Shown here: in pieces, positions 17,033 through 25,595 of the stretch | Numbering within the stretch: position 1 is the first letter of the stretch | How the letters are laid out: every line of letters starts with the position of its first letter | Assembly (NCBI RefSeq): GCF_000337815.1 | Contig: NZ_AOLN01000011.1 | Coordinates: 62,001-126,000 of the forward strand | Length of the DNA: 64,000 nt | From: Haloferax mucosum ATCC BAA-1512 | GTDB lineage: Archaea; Halobacteriota; Halobacteria; Halobacteriales; Haloferacaceae | Direction: 5' to 3' | The notes under the pieces: generated by a model | Databases searched by the model: none | The model's input: only the letters and a program-made list of their open reading frames with translations | What the model was told of the DNA's origin: nothing | Made by a program: the position numbers and the translations under genes

Positions 17033-18667
17033 TCAGTCGTCGGTGGGGGCGGAGACGGCGCGGTCGTCTTCGATAACGTCGAACGACCCGACGAGTCCAT
17101 CGAGGTCGGCCGCACGCGACGAGAGGACGCCCGCCTGCTCCGCGAGGTCGTCGATAGACGCCGATTGTTCGTTCGCGGTCTCGACGACCGTTTGAGACTG
17201 TCCGGCAGTCTCCTCGGAGATGTTCGCAACGTCGTCAACCCGGATTGCGATGTCCTGTGCGGACTGGGCCTGTTGGTCGGTCGCGGCGCTTACTTCGGCC
17301 ACGCTGGCGTCGATGTCGGTAACCATGTCCACGATGGTCTCGAACTCGCCGATGGCCTCGCCGACGGTGTCGAGGCTGTCGGACACCTGCTGGTTCATCC
17401 GCCGCACGTCAGCGAGCGTCTCCTCGGAGTGTTCTGTGATGTCGGCGATGAGCGCAGACACCTCGTCCGCGGAGTCGCGGGTCTCCTCTGCGAGCGATTT
17501 GACCTCCTCTGCGACGACGCCGAACCCGTCGCCGGCCTCGCCGGCGTGGGCGGCCTCGATTGCCGCGTTGATGGCGAGTAAGTCCGTCTGCGACCCGACG
17601 TGTTCGATGAACGCGGCGATTTCGTCGATCTCTTCGATACCGTCGGCGAGTTCGGCGACCGCGTCGGCGGTGTGGTCGATGCGCGCTTCGACCGCATCTA
17701 ACTCCTCCATCGCCTCCGTTGCGGCGTCTCGACCGGCCTCGCCGCGCTCGGATGCCGTCTCGGCGGTGTTGGCGACCTCGTCGGCGGAGGCGGCTATCTC
17801 TTCGACCGTCGCCGACAGCGTGTTGAGTTCGTCGGCGACCGTCTGGAGATGGTCCGTCTGGGCGGTCGCACCGTCCGAAATCTCGCTGACAGACGCGGCC
17901 ACCTCCTCGCTAGCGGCGTTCGCCTGTTCGACGTGGTGTTGGGCGCTCGCGCTCATCTCCGAGACTTCCTGTGCGAACGCCTGAACCTCGCCGAGCGTCG
18001 TCGAGAGCGTGTACACGAGGTCGTTGTACGTCTCTGCGACCGCTTCGTACCGGTCGTCATCGACGCCCCAAGTGGCCGTGTCGATGGTGGCCGTCAAGTC
18101 GCCGGATTGAGCGCGCGAGGTGGCGTCGGCGAAGGCTTCGACGAGGTGCTGGAGGTTCTGCGTGTAGTCCGCGAGATTCCGGTGCATCCGGTCGAGAGCA
18201 TCCCCGAACTCGCCCGGGAGGTCCTCGTCGAGCGCCGGGTCGTCGAACTGTTGGTCGGCGAGCGCACTCGCCTGCGAGGCGACGATACAGACGTGTTCGT
18301 GCATCTCCCCGAAGTCGTCGGCGAGTTTGGCCACTTCGTCGTTGCCGTCCACCTTCGGAGGCGTGGCCGTTAGGTCGCCCGCGGCGACGCCAGCGGCCGA
18401 CGACGAAATCGACTCGATAGGTGAGACGATGTCTTTCCGGGTGATGAGAATCGTGTTGACGAACGCGAGCGTCGCACCCGTCAAGAGCAACCCGGTGAGT
18501 GCGAACCGGGCCGTTCCGGTCGCAACCCACGGGAGCGCCGCCTGCGCGAGCGAGACACCGAACTGGATTGCGACCGCGGCGACGACCTTTCGTTCGACCG
18601 AATCAGAGATTCTGAGAACGTCCATCGTCCCCCATAACATCCGTTCGTACGCCGAAGAGAGGGCCAT
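17033..18667 (-). CDS. methyl-accepting chemotaxis transducer
   Basis: A 544-residue haloarchaeal transducer. Two membrane spans lie near residues 28-47 and 55-76 with almost nothing between them, so there is no external sensor domain. A HAMP region follows, then long coiled coils with the conserved signalling tip (DLLAINAAIEAAHAG) and further helices. Input may come from the membrane, the cytoplasm or a partner protein. Chemotaxis kinase genes are not nearby. Confidence 0.92.
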   Translation of the reverse strand: MALSSAYERMLWGTMDVLRISDSVERKVVAAVAIQFGVSLAQAALPWVATGTARFALTGLLLTGATLAFVNTILITRKDIVSPIESISSSAAGVAAGDLTATPPKVDGNDEVAKLADDFGEMHEHVCIVASQASALADQQFDDPALDEDLPGEFGDALDRMHRNLADYTQNLQHLVEAFADATSRAQSGDLTATIDTATWGVDDDRYEAVAETYNDLVYTLSTTLGEVQAFAQEVSEMSASAQHHVEQANAASEEVAASVSEISDGATAQTDHLQTVADELNTLSATVEEIAASADEVANTAETASERGEAGRDAATEAMEELDAVEARIDHTADAVAELADGIEEIDEIAAFIEHVGSQTDLLAINAAIEAAHAGEAGDGFGVVAEEVKSLAEETRDSADEVSALIADITEHSEETLADVRRMNQQVSDSLDTVGEAIGEFETIVDMVTDIDASVAEVSAATDQQAQSAQDIAIRVDDVANISEETAGQSQTVVETANEQSASIDDLAEQAGVLSSRAADLDGLVGSFDVIEDDRAVSAPTDD

Positions 18668-18783
18668 AGGCAGACGTACCGAGGACGGCTAATAAGTCGA
18701 GTCGGCCGTTCTCACTCACTGATAACTCGCTTCTGCCGCGTCGAACGCCGCAGGCTTTTGTGTCAATAACCCGAAGTAGTCGC

Positions 18784-19878
18784 ATGGACGAACTTCACGA
18801 ACTTACGGCGGACCTCGTCTCGATTCCGAGCCATCGAGACGAGACCGCTGTCGGAGACTTCATCGAGGCGTGGCTCCGCGACGAGACCGACGCTGAAGTT
18901 CTCAGAGATGAAAGTGAGAACGTCGTCGCCCGCGCGAACTCGGGCGTCGGCGACTCGCTCGCCCTCGTCGGCCACCACGACGTCGTTCCGCCGGCCGACA
19001 GGCAAGTGACCGACAGCGGCGACTACGTGGTCGAAACGCGGGACGGTCGCCTCTACGGTCGCGGCGCGTCGGACATGAAAGGTGCCGTCGCCGCGTCGAT
19101 GCTCGCGTTTCGAGACGCGGCGGCCGACGCGTCCCGCGAGGTCGCGTTCGCTTCGTTCGTCGGCGAGGAAGTCGGCGGTACGGGCGTCCGCGCCGCGCTC
19201 GACGCTGGTCTCGAACTCGACTACGCCATCGTCGCAGAAGGCTCGACGAACTACTCCGGTCCGGCCCGAACCGACGTGGCCGTCGCCCACCGCGGCCGCC
19301 GGGCGAGCACGCTCGTCGCAACCGGCACCGCCAGCCACGCGAGTGAACCCGAACAGGGAGAAAACGCCGTCTATCGCGCCTGTGACGCCGTCGGCGTGGT
19401 TCGTGAACTGACCGTCCCCGACGCCGAAGTCCTCGGCCACGCCGTCTCGGGAAGCGTCGCCGTCACCGAAATCGACGGCGGGAGCGCGTGGAACGTCATC
19501 CCGGACCGGTGTGAGGTCACCATCGACGAGCGGACCGTCCCCGGCGGCTACGCCGACCTCTCGCAGGCTGAGTCCGTCGCGGGCGTCGAGTGGGTCGTCG
19601 GACAGGACCTCCCGCCGATGGCGTGTGACGACGCCGACTTCGCCGACCGCGTTTTGGACGTTTCCCGCGCAGTCCACGAGTCCCGCGGCGACGAGACGCC
19701 ACAGCAGGTGACGAAACCCCACGCGACCGACGCCGGATGGTTGGCACAGGCGGGGACGACCTGTGTCGTCTACGGTCCCTCGGAACCCGGCGAGGCGCAC
19801 ACGGAAGACGAGAGCGTGTCGCTGGACGTGCTGGAGCGGTGTTACGAGACGTATCGGGAGCTTGTGGAGGGGTGGTGA
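18784..19878 (+). CDS. M20 family metallopeptidase (ArgE/DapE type)
   Basis: A 364-residue zinc amidohydrolase. Metal ligands are visible in GHHDVVPP, in GRGASDMKG, in the catalytic GEEVGG segment and near the C-terminus (GEAHTEDE). The dimerisation domain lies in the middle. Family members include succinyl-diaminopimelate desuccinylase and acetylornithine deacetylase; the sequence alone does not decide the substrate. The start follows a short AT-rich stretch. Confidence 0.87.
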   Translation: MDELHELTADLVSIPSHRDETAVGDFIEAWLRDETDAEVLRDESENVVARANSGVGDSLALVGHHDVVPPADRQVTDSGDYVVETRDGRLYGRGASDMKGAVAASMLAFRDAAADASREVAFASFVGEEVGGTGVRAALDAGLELDYAIVAEGSTNYSGPARTDVAVAHRGRRASTLVATGTASHASEPEQGENAVYRACDAVGVVRELTVPDAEVLGHAVSGSVAVTEIDGGSAWNVIPDRCEVTIDERTVPGGYADLSQAESVAGVEWVVGQDLPPMACDDADFADRVLDVSRAVHESRGDETPQQVTKPHATDAGWLAQAGTTCVVYGPSEPGEAHTEDESVSLDVLERCYETYRELVEGW

Positions 19879-20084
19879 GAGCGGCCAGACACGTCTGCGA
19901 CGGCCCTCGAATACATCACCTGCGACGACCGCCGTCCAGTCCACTGGGGGCTTTCGCGGGTTCGCGTCGTGTCTTGCAAGAGCTTTCGCGGGGTCGTCCA
20001 CGACTGTCGCGTCACCGGTTCGAAGGTCCCCGAGAAGGCGCGTCTACGACGCAAACCACCCGCATCGATAGCCGCCTCCTGCGA

Positions 20085-20091
20085 TTTAATA
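20085..20091 (+). promoter_or_regulatory. TATA-like box of the carboxypeptidase gene
   Basis: TTTAATA centred about 28 bases before the ATG at 20116. It supports that start over the long upstream frame. Confidence 0.55.
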
Positions 20092-20115
20092 CGCCTCCGC
20101 TCCGACCCGACCGGT

Positions 20116-21624
20116 ATGGCACAATCCTCCACCGAAGCCGCATCGGCATACGAGCAACTGCTCACGAAGTACAAGCGAATCGCCAACGTCGAGAACGCTG
20201 GCGGCATTCTCTCGTGGGACCAACAGGTCATGATGCCCGACGAGGGGACGCCCGCGCGCTCTCAACAGATGTCTGCGCTCTCGGCACTCGGCCACGAACT
20301 CCTGACCGACGACGAGTTCGGCGAGTTGCTGGAAGCCGCGGAAGCCGACGACCCGACCGACGAACAGGCCGACGTGCTCCGCGAACTCCGCCGCGATTAC
20401 GAGCGCGCCGTTCGCGTCCCGAACGACCTCGTCGAGAAGATTTCGGCGGCGTCCTCGGAAGCGATTCCGGCGTGGAAGCAGGCGAAAGCCGAAGACGACT
20501 TCGAGGAGTTCGCGCCCCATCTGGAGAAACACGTCGAACTGAAGCGGAAGTACGCCGAGCACATCGACCCCGACCGCGACCCCTACGAGGTGCTCTTCGA
20601 GGAGTACGAACCCTGCTTGCCCCTCGAACAGGCAGAAGAGATTCTCGCCGAAGTCCGCGAAGTCCTCGTTTCGATGATCGAAGACATCCGCGAGTCCGAC
20701 ACGGAACTCGCCGTCGACGCCTTCGAAGGCGAGTTCGCCGCCGACGAGCAGGAAGCGCTCGCCCGCGACGCACTCTCGACGCTCGGCTATCCGTGGGACC
20801 GCGGCCGCCTCGACACCGCGCCGCACCCGTTCTCGTCGGGAACGCAGTTCGACGCCCGCGTGACCACCCGCTACGACGAGTCCGATCCGCTCGGGTCGCT
20901 GTTTTCGACCATCCACGAGTTCGGCCACGCGCTCTACACGCTCGGCCTGCCGGACGAACACTACGCGACGCCGCTCGGTGAGGACCGCGACCTCTCGGTC
21001 CACGAGTCGCAGTCGCGTCTCTGGGAGAACCACGTCGGCCGGTCTCGCGCGTTCTGGAAGCACTTCCTGCCCACGTTCACCGAGCACTTCTCCGCGGTGG
21101 ACGCGTCGGTCGAAGAAGCCTACGAGGCGGCGAATCAGGTGTACGAAGACAACCTCATTCGCGTCGAGGCCGACGAACTGACCTACCACCTCCACATCGT
21201 CATTCGGTTCGAACTCGAACGCGCGCTCGTCTCGGGCGACCTCGCGGTCGAAGACGTGCCGGAAGCGTGGAACGACAAATACGAGGAGTATCTCGGTATC
21301 CGCCCGGAAACCGACGCGGAAGGCTGTCTCCAGGACATCCACTGGGCGTACGGCAACTTCGGCTACTTCCCGACGTACTCGCTCGGGTCCATCATGGCCG
21401 CGCAGTTGTTCGACGCCGCGGCGGCGGACATCGACGGTCTCGACGAGAAGCTCTCGGACGGCGAGTTCGGTGAGCTTCGGACGTGGCTCCGCGAAAACGT
21501 CCACCAGCACGGCCGCCGCTACGAGACCAACGACCTCGTGAAACGGGCGACCGGCGACGACTTCGCCGCCGACGCGTTCCTCGACTACGTCGAATCGAAG
21601 TACGGCGAACTCTACGACCTGTAG
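20116..21624 (+). CDS. M32 family carboxypeptidase
   Basis: A 502-residue, mostly helical zinc carboxypeptidase (Taq carboxypeptidase family). The HEFGH zinc site is present (TIHEFGHALY), followed by HESQSRLWEN, which supplies the downstream glutamate ligand. The length is normal. It would trim C-terminal residues from peptides in the cytoplasm. Confidence 0.93.
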   Translation: MAQSSTEAASAYEQLLTKYKRIANVENAGGILSWDQQVMMPDEGTPARSQQMSALSALGHELLTDDEFGELLEAAEADDPTDEQADVLRELRRDYERAVRVPNDLVEKISAASSEAIPAWKQAKAEDDFEEFAPHLEKHVELKRKYAEHIDPDRDPYEVLFEEYEPCLPLEQAEEILAEVREVLVSMIEDIRESDTELAVDAFEGEFAADEQEALARDALSTLGYPWDRGRLDTAPHPFSSGTQFDARVTTRYDESDPLGSLFSTIHEFGHALYTLGLPDEHYATPLGEDRDLSVHESQSRLWENHVGRSRAFWKHFLPTFTEHFSAVDASVEEAYEAANQVYEDNLIRVEADELTYHLHIVIRFELERALVSGDLAVEDVPEAWNDKYEEYLGIRPETDAEGCLQDIHWAYGNFGYFPTYSLGSIMAAQLFDAAAADIDGLDEKLSDGEFGELRTWLRENVHQHGRRYETNDLVKRATGDDFAADAFLDYVESKYGELYDL

Positions 21625-21679
21625 TCGTCGAGAGGCGCTACCGCGGCGATTCTCGGGAAACCAGTCTCGTCGCAGGAAC

Positions 21680-21686
21680 TAAATAG
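21680..21686 (+). promoter_or_regulatory. TATA-like box of a small zinc-finger gene
   Basis: TAAATAG centred about 27 bases before the ATG at 21710, arguing for that start and against the ATG at 21701. Confidence 0.5.
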
Positions 21687-21709
21687 GGGTATGTCATACC
21701 ATGTCATGT

Positions 21710-21886
21710 ATGGCCTCAGCACCCAGTGACGACTTGTTCGACCAGTTCTTGACCGACCGCGGTCACGAGACGGAACCGGTACGCTGGGACCGATCCTATA
21801 ACAAATTGCAGTGTCCCGAATGCGGGGCATTGCACGACATGGGCGCGGCAACCTGCTCCGTGTGTGGGTGGGTGCCGGAGGTCTGA
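21710..21886 (+). CDS. small zinc-finger protein (HVO_0416-like)
   Basis: A 58-residue protein with two CPxCG-type knuckles: C35-C38 (CPEC) and C49-C52 (CSVC). Its opening MASAPSDDLFDQFL matches a Haloferax family I know as HVO_0416. Such tiny zinc proteins are abundant in haloarchaea and are mostly uncharacterised. It stands alone, with its own promoter. Confidence 0.85.
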   Translation: MASAPSDDLFDQFLTDRGHETEPVRWDRSYNKLQCPECGALHDMGAATCSVCGWVPEV

Positions 21887-22046
21887 CGCGTCCGTACTGA
21901 ACTGACCAAGCCACAGCACCTGTTCTCGACGCACTCACCTGTTTGACGGTGCGTCCGCGAACGCCCGGCGAGCGATTCCACACCGGGCGCGTTCGCCCTC
22001 GTCCGAAGCACGTCGCTTATCACAGATAAGGCCGTGAACGTGTACA

Positions 22047-23897
22047 ATGAGCGATTCCGACGTGACCGTCACCCGCCTGTTCGGAGGGCCGGGAAGCGGG
22101 AAGACCACGGCCTTGCTCGACAAGGTCGAGGAAATTCTCGAACAAGACGGCGTCACCATCCGCGATATTCTCGTCGTCTCGTACACCCGTGCCGCGGCGG
22201 CCGAGGTCCGCGAGCGACTCGCCGAACGACTCGATATCAACCCGCGTTCGCTGAAGGGGAACGTCTCCACGATGCACGCGAAGGCGTACGAACTCCTGAG
22301 CCTCTCCCGTAACGATGTCGTCGGCGAGAAGGACAAAGAGGGGTTCTGCGAGGAGTACGGCATCGAGTTCGAAGACGAGTACGGCGGTGCCGGCCGTCGG
22401 ACCGCCCGCTCGACCACTATCGGAAACAAGGTAATCGCAACGAGCCAGTGGCTCCAGCGCACCCGCCGCGACGTGGCCGACTGGTACGACGTGCCCTTCC
22501 AGTGGAACGTCGAGGAAGTTCGCCTGCCGCCGGAAGTAGACCCCAACGCGCAGGAAGGAAACAAGTACACCCCGACGTGGCCGTCCGACGACGACCGCAT
22601 CGACATCCCCGAAGCCATCCGTGCGTGGCGGGCCTACAAGGGTGAAAACGACCTCGTCGGCTTCGCCGACATGCTCGAACGGGTCAAGCAACGCGCGCTC
22701 GTCCCGAACGTCGAGTATCTCGTCATCGACGAGTTCCAGGACATCACGACGCTCCAGTACGACGTGTACGAGGAGTGGAAACCGCACATGACGGGCGTCC
22801 TCATCGCAGGCGACGACGACCAGGTCGTCTACGCGTGGCAGGGTGCGGACCCGAACCTGCTTCTCGACGCCGAACGCGACAACGACGAGGTGCTTCCGAA
22901 CTCCTACCGCCTCCCGTCGAACGTCCTCAACGTCGTCAATCGAGAGATACGTCACATCGACAAACGCCAAGAAAAGGACCTCAAACCCCGCAAGGAAGGC
23001 GGCGCGGTCGAAGCCGTCGAGAGTCCGTCGATGCTCGAACTCGCCCGGAACGTCCGCTACACCGTCGAGCAGGACGAAGGAACCGTCATGGTCCTGTTCC
23101 GCGCGCGCTACCAGATGTTCCAGTTTATCGACGAGTTCCTCCCGTCGGGCATCCCGTTTTCGACGCTCACCGACCAGCGCATGTGGACCGACCGGCTCAC
23201 CCAGTACGTCAACGCCGTCGAAGCTATGGAGACCGACGAACCGGTCGATGGGCTGGAAGCGCGTCGGCTCGCCGACATGCTACAGGACTCCGCGTTCGGA
23301 ACGAACGACCGCGACGACTTCTTCGACGCCATCGACGAGCGACAGGAGACCGAGGGTGTCGAAGACATCACGAACATCGAGTTCGAGCCGAAGGAGGTCA
23401 AGAACTTCGCGCCCTTCGCTCCCGGTAGCGGGTCCGCAAGCGACATGGTCCGCAAAGTGACGAGCTTCCAGCGGAAGTCCATCGACGCGTACTTCTCCGG
23501 CGAGTATCAGGGCATGGACCCCAACCGCGTCCGCGTGGGCACCATCCACTCCGCGAAGGGTCGTGAGGCCGACCACGTCTTCATGGCGACGGACCTGACC
23601 GAGAAGGTCGTCGAGCAGATGGCCGCGTCCGTCTCCGACGAGGAACTCGACGCCCGCGGCATCGAGGAGTTCACGGCGACGACGAGTCCCGTGCCGCTCG
23701 TGACCGACAACGAGCGCCGCGTCTTCTACGTCGGCATGTCCCGCGCCCGCGAGCGCCTCATCATCCTCGAAAACCTCGTCAGCGGTGCGCCGACGCTTCC
23801 CATCAGCGTCCTCCTCCACAACGAAATCCGCGAGGCAGACGCACAGGAACTCGTCGATGCGGCACAGGAACCGCCCGCACCCGAACCCGAGGCGTAA
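22047..23897 (+). CDS. UvrD/Rep-type superfamily 1 DNA helicase
   Basis: A 616-residue ATP-dependent 3'-5' helicase. Motifs run in order: Walker A GGPGSGKTT near residue 11, Walker B VIDEFQD, motif III (GDDDQVVYAWQGA), motif V (HSAKGREADHV) and motif VI (YVGMSRARERL). The length is close to the archaeal Rep/UvrD family. A short inverted repeat (CTTAT-5-ATAAG, 22016-22030) lies before the start. It is followed 6 bases later by the M24-like gene. Confidence 0.93.
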   Translation: MSDSDVTVTRLFGGPGSGKTTALLDKVEEILEQDGVTIRDILVVSYTRAAAAEVRERLAERLDINPRSLKGNVSTMHAKAYELLSLSRNDVVGEKDKEGFCEEYGIEFEDEYGGAGRRTARSTTIGNKVIATSQWLQRTRRDVADWYDVPFQWNVEEVRLPPEVDPNAQEGNKYTPTWPSDDDRIDIPEAIRAWRAYKGENDLVGFADMLERVKQRALVPNVEYLVIDEFQDITTLQYDVYEEWKPHMTGVLIAGDDDQVVYAWQGADPNLLLDAERDNDEVLPNSYRLPSNVLNVVNREIRHIDKRQEKDLKPRKEGGAVEAVESPSMLELARNVRYTVEQDEGTVMVLFRARYQMFQFIDEFLPSGIPFSTLTDQRMWTDRLTQYVNAVEAMETDEPVDGLEARRLADMLQDSAFGTNDRDDFFDAIDERQETEGVEDITNIEFEPKEVKNFAPFAPGSGSASDMVRKVTSFQRKSIDAYFSGEYQGMDPNRVRVGTIHSAKGREADHVFMATDLTEKVVEQMAASVSDEELDARGIEEFTATTSPVPLVTDNERRVFYVGMSRARERLIILENLVSGAPTLPISVLLHNEIREADAQELVDAAQEPPAPEPEA

Positions 23898-23903
23898 TCC
23901 AGC

Positions 23904-25106
23904 GTGCCGTCCGGTCCCCGAGGCGGTGCCGCTATCGACGCGGCCATCGACGAGCGCGACGCCGTCGGCTTCGTCGCCGTCTGTCGCGGCGATGGCCCGA
24001 CGGGTCGCTACCTCACCGGCCGCCGACTCGACACCGATTTCGTGTTCGTCCGCGCCGCCGGCGAGACACATCTCCGGGTTCCATCGACGGTCGATATTCC
24101 GGTCGTTGCTGACGCGGCATCCGTTCGCACCGACGACAGACCGGCCGGGAAAGCCGCGGCCGCGGTTCTGGCCGCGTCCGCGTCCGAATCCGAAGGCACC
24201 GTCCTCGCGTCTCGGACGATTCCGCACGACGCCGCACTCCACCTCGAATCGGCGGGCTACGACCTCGCCTCGACGGCGGCGGTCAGAGACGCGCGCGCAG
24301 TGAAAGACGAGACCGAGCGTGAGACCATCGAATCGACGCAACGGGCCGCAAAACGCGCTGTCGCCCGCGCCGCCGAGATACTCGCCCGGTCGAACGTCGC
24401 CGACGAAGCCGACGGGATGGGTCCCGACGGCGTGCTCGTCTGGGACGGCGCACCGCTGTCGGCGGAACGACTTCGCAGACAGGTAAACGCGAGGCTCGCG
24501 GTCGAGGGCGTCGATGCCGCGGGCGAAACGACAGTACGAGCAGGGAGTCGAAGTGAAAGCGCCGAACGCGGTGGAGGCGTCGAGCGAGACCGGAGCGAGC
24601 GTGACGAAGGCGGCGGTCCGAAGGACGACTCGGCGGTCGAACTCATCGCTGGTGAGCCAATCGTCGTCTCGGTCGCGCCGCGGGGTCCCGGCGGCTATCG
24701 GGGCGCGCTCGCGCGAACTTTCGTCGTCGAATCCGGCGGCGGTTGGGAGCGCCGAGCGCACGTCGCCTGTGACGCCGCCCGCGACGTTACGCTCGTCGAA
24801 GCCGACCCCGGCGCGAGCGCCGGCTTCCTCGGGAGCGAAATCCGGGCCGAAACGGGCGCGTTCGGCTTCTCGATGGACGGCGAAGTGACGAGAGACGTCG
24901 GCGGTGGCATCGGTCTCTCTGCCCGCGAAGCCCCGACGCTCGACGGCGATACCGAACTGGCGGCCGGGAACGTCCTCCGCGTCCGCGCCGCGGTCACGCA
25001 CGCAGAACACGGGCGCGTCGAACTGACGGACGTGCTCGTGGTCGGCGCTGACGGCCCGCAGATGGTCGTCGATGCGCCGACTGGTCTCGACCCACGGCAG
25101 TGGTGA
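23904..25106 (+). CDS. M24 (Xaa-Pro peptidase-like) protein with degenerate active site
   Basis: A 400-residue protein with an N-terminal creatinase-like domain and a C-terminal pita-bread fold. The metal ligands appear lost: the usual D-x(10)-D strand reads VVSVAPRGPGGYRGALART, and the usual HGIG is GGIG (VGGGIGLS). A Ser/Glu-rich insertion follows about residue 205. It starts with GTG 6 bases after the helicase gene. It is probably a pseudoenzyme or has a changed function. Confidence 0.72.
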   Translation: MPSGPRGGAAIDAAIDERDAVGFVAVCRGDGPTGRYLTGRRLDTDFVFVRAAGETHLRVPSTVDIPVVADAASVRTDDRPAGKAAAAVLAASASESEGTVLASRTIPHDAALHLESAGYDLASTAAVRDARAVKDETERETIESTQRAAKRAVARAAEILARSNVADEADGMGPDGVLVWDGAPLSAERLRRQVNARLAVEGVDAAGETTVRAGSRSESAERGGGVERDRSERDEGGGPKDDSAVELIAGEPIVVSVAPRGPGGYRGALARTFVVESGGGWERRAHVACDAARDVTLVEADPGASAGFLGSEIRAETGAFGFSMDGEVTRDVGGGIGLSAREAPTLDGDTELAAGNVLRVRAAVTHAEHGRVELTDVLVVGADGPQMVVDAPTGLDPRQW

Positions 25107-25178
25107 GCAAGCTGGCGGCGTTCGAATCCGTCTGAGAGAACAATCGAGAGACTGCGGTCGGTCCGGAGCGGGCTGTGA

Positions 25179-25421
25179 CTACTGCTCGTCGTCCGCGTTC
25201 TTCGTGACGCCGCCGACGACCTTTTCGGCCGCCATCGACGGCAGGTCTTGCGGTGTGGTGAGATACCGCGGGAGCGTGACCATCAGTACGGCGAGGAGCA
25301 CCATTCCGCCTCCGAAGAGCATCTGCCCGTCGGCGAGGCGGTTGATGCCGTAGATGCCGACCGGGAGGGCGAAGATGAGAGTCGCACCGAGACCGACCAT
25401 CTCTAAGATTCCGAGTCCCAT
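25179..25421 (-). CDS. small membrane protein (DUF7533-like)
   Basis: An 80-residue protein with two membrane spans (about 5-25 and 33-50) and a charged C-terminal tail. I recall the family as haloarchaeal DUF7533; no function is known. It converges with the M24-like gene. Confidence 0.65.
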   Translation of the reverse strand: MGLGILEMVGLGATLIFALPVGIYGINRLADGQMLFGGGMVLLAVLMVTLPRYLTTPQDLPSMAAEKVVGGVTKNADDEQ

Positions 25422-25566
25422 TGCGCGTCGATAGTTGACGGGTGGACAAAAATACCGCGGCCCGTCACGAGCCGGGAGTGAGTCGGCGCCTCAAACGTTG
25501 TACCGAGAAATCGCCTGACGCGTCCGCGCTCTGTTCCACCGTCTCACGAGTCGTATTCGAGACACC

Positions 25567-25573
25567 GTTAAGC
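25567..25573 (+). promoter_or_regulatory. TATA-like box of the SLC13 transporter gene
   Basis: GTTAAGC centred about 27 bases before the ATG at 25596. Confidence 0.45.
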
Positions 25574-25595
25574 CGCTCCCGGGCAGACAACCCAT

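Noticed and set aside
23280-25010. 576-residue open frame on the minus strand
   Set aside because: Antisense to the helicase and M24-like genes, with a Gly/Arg-rich product typical of shadow frames.
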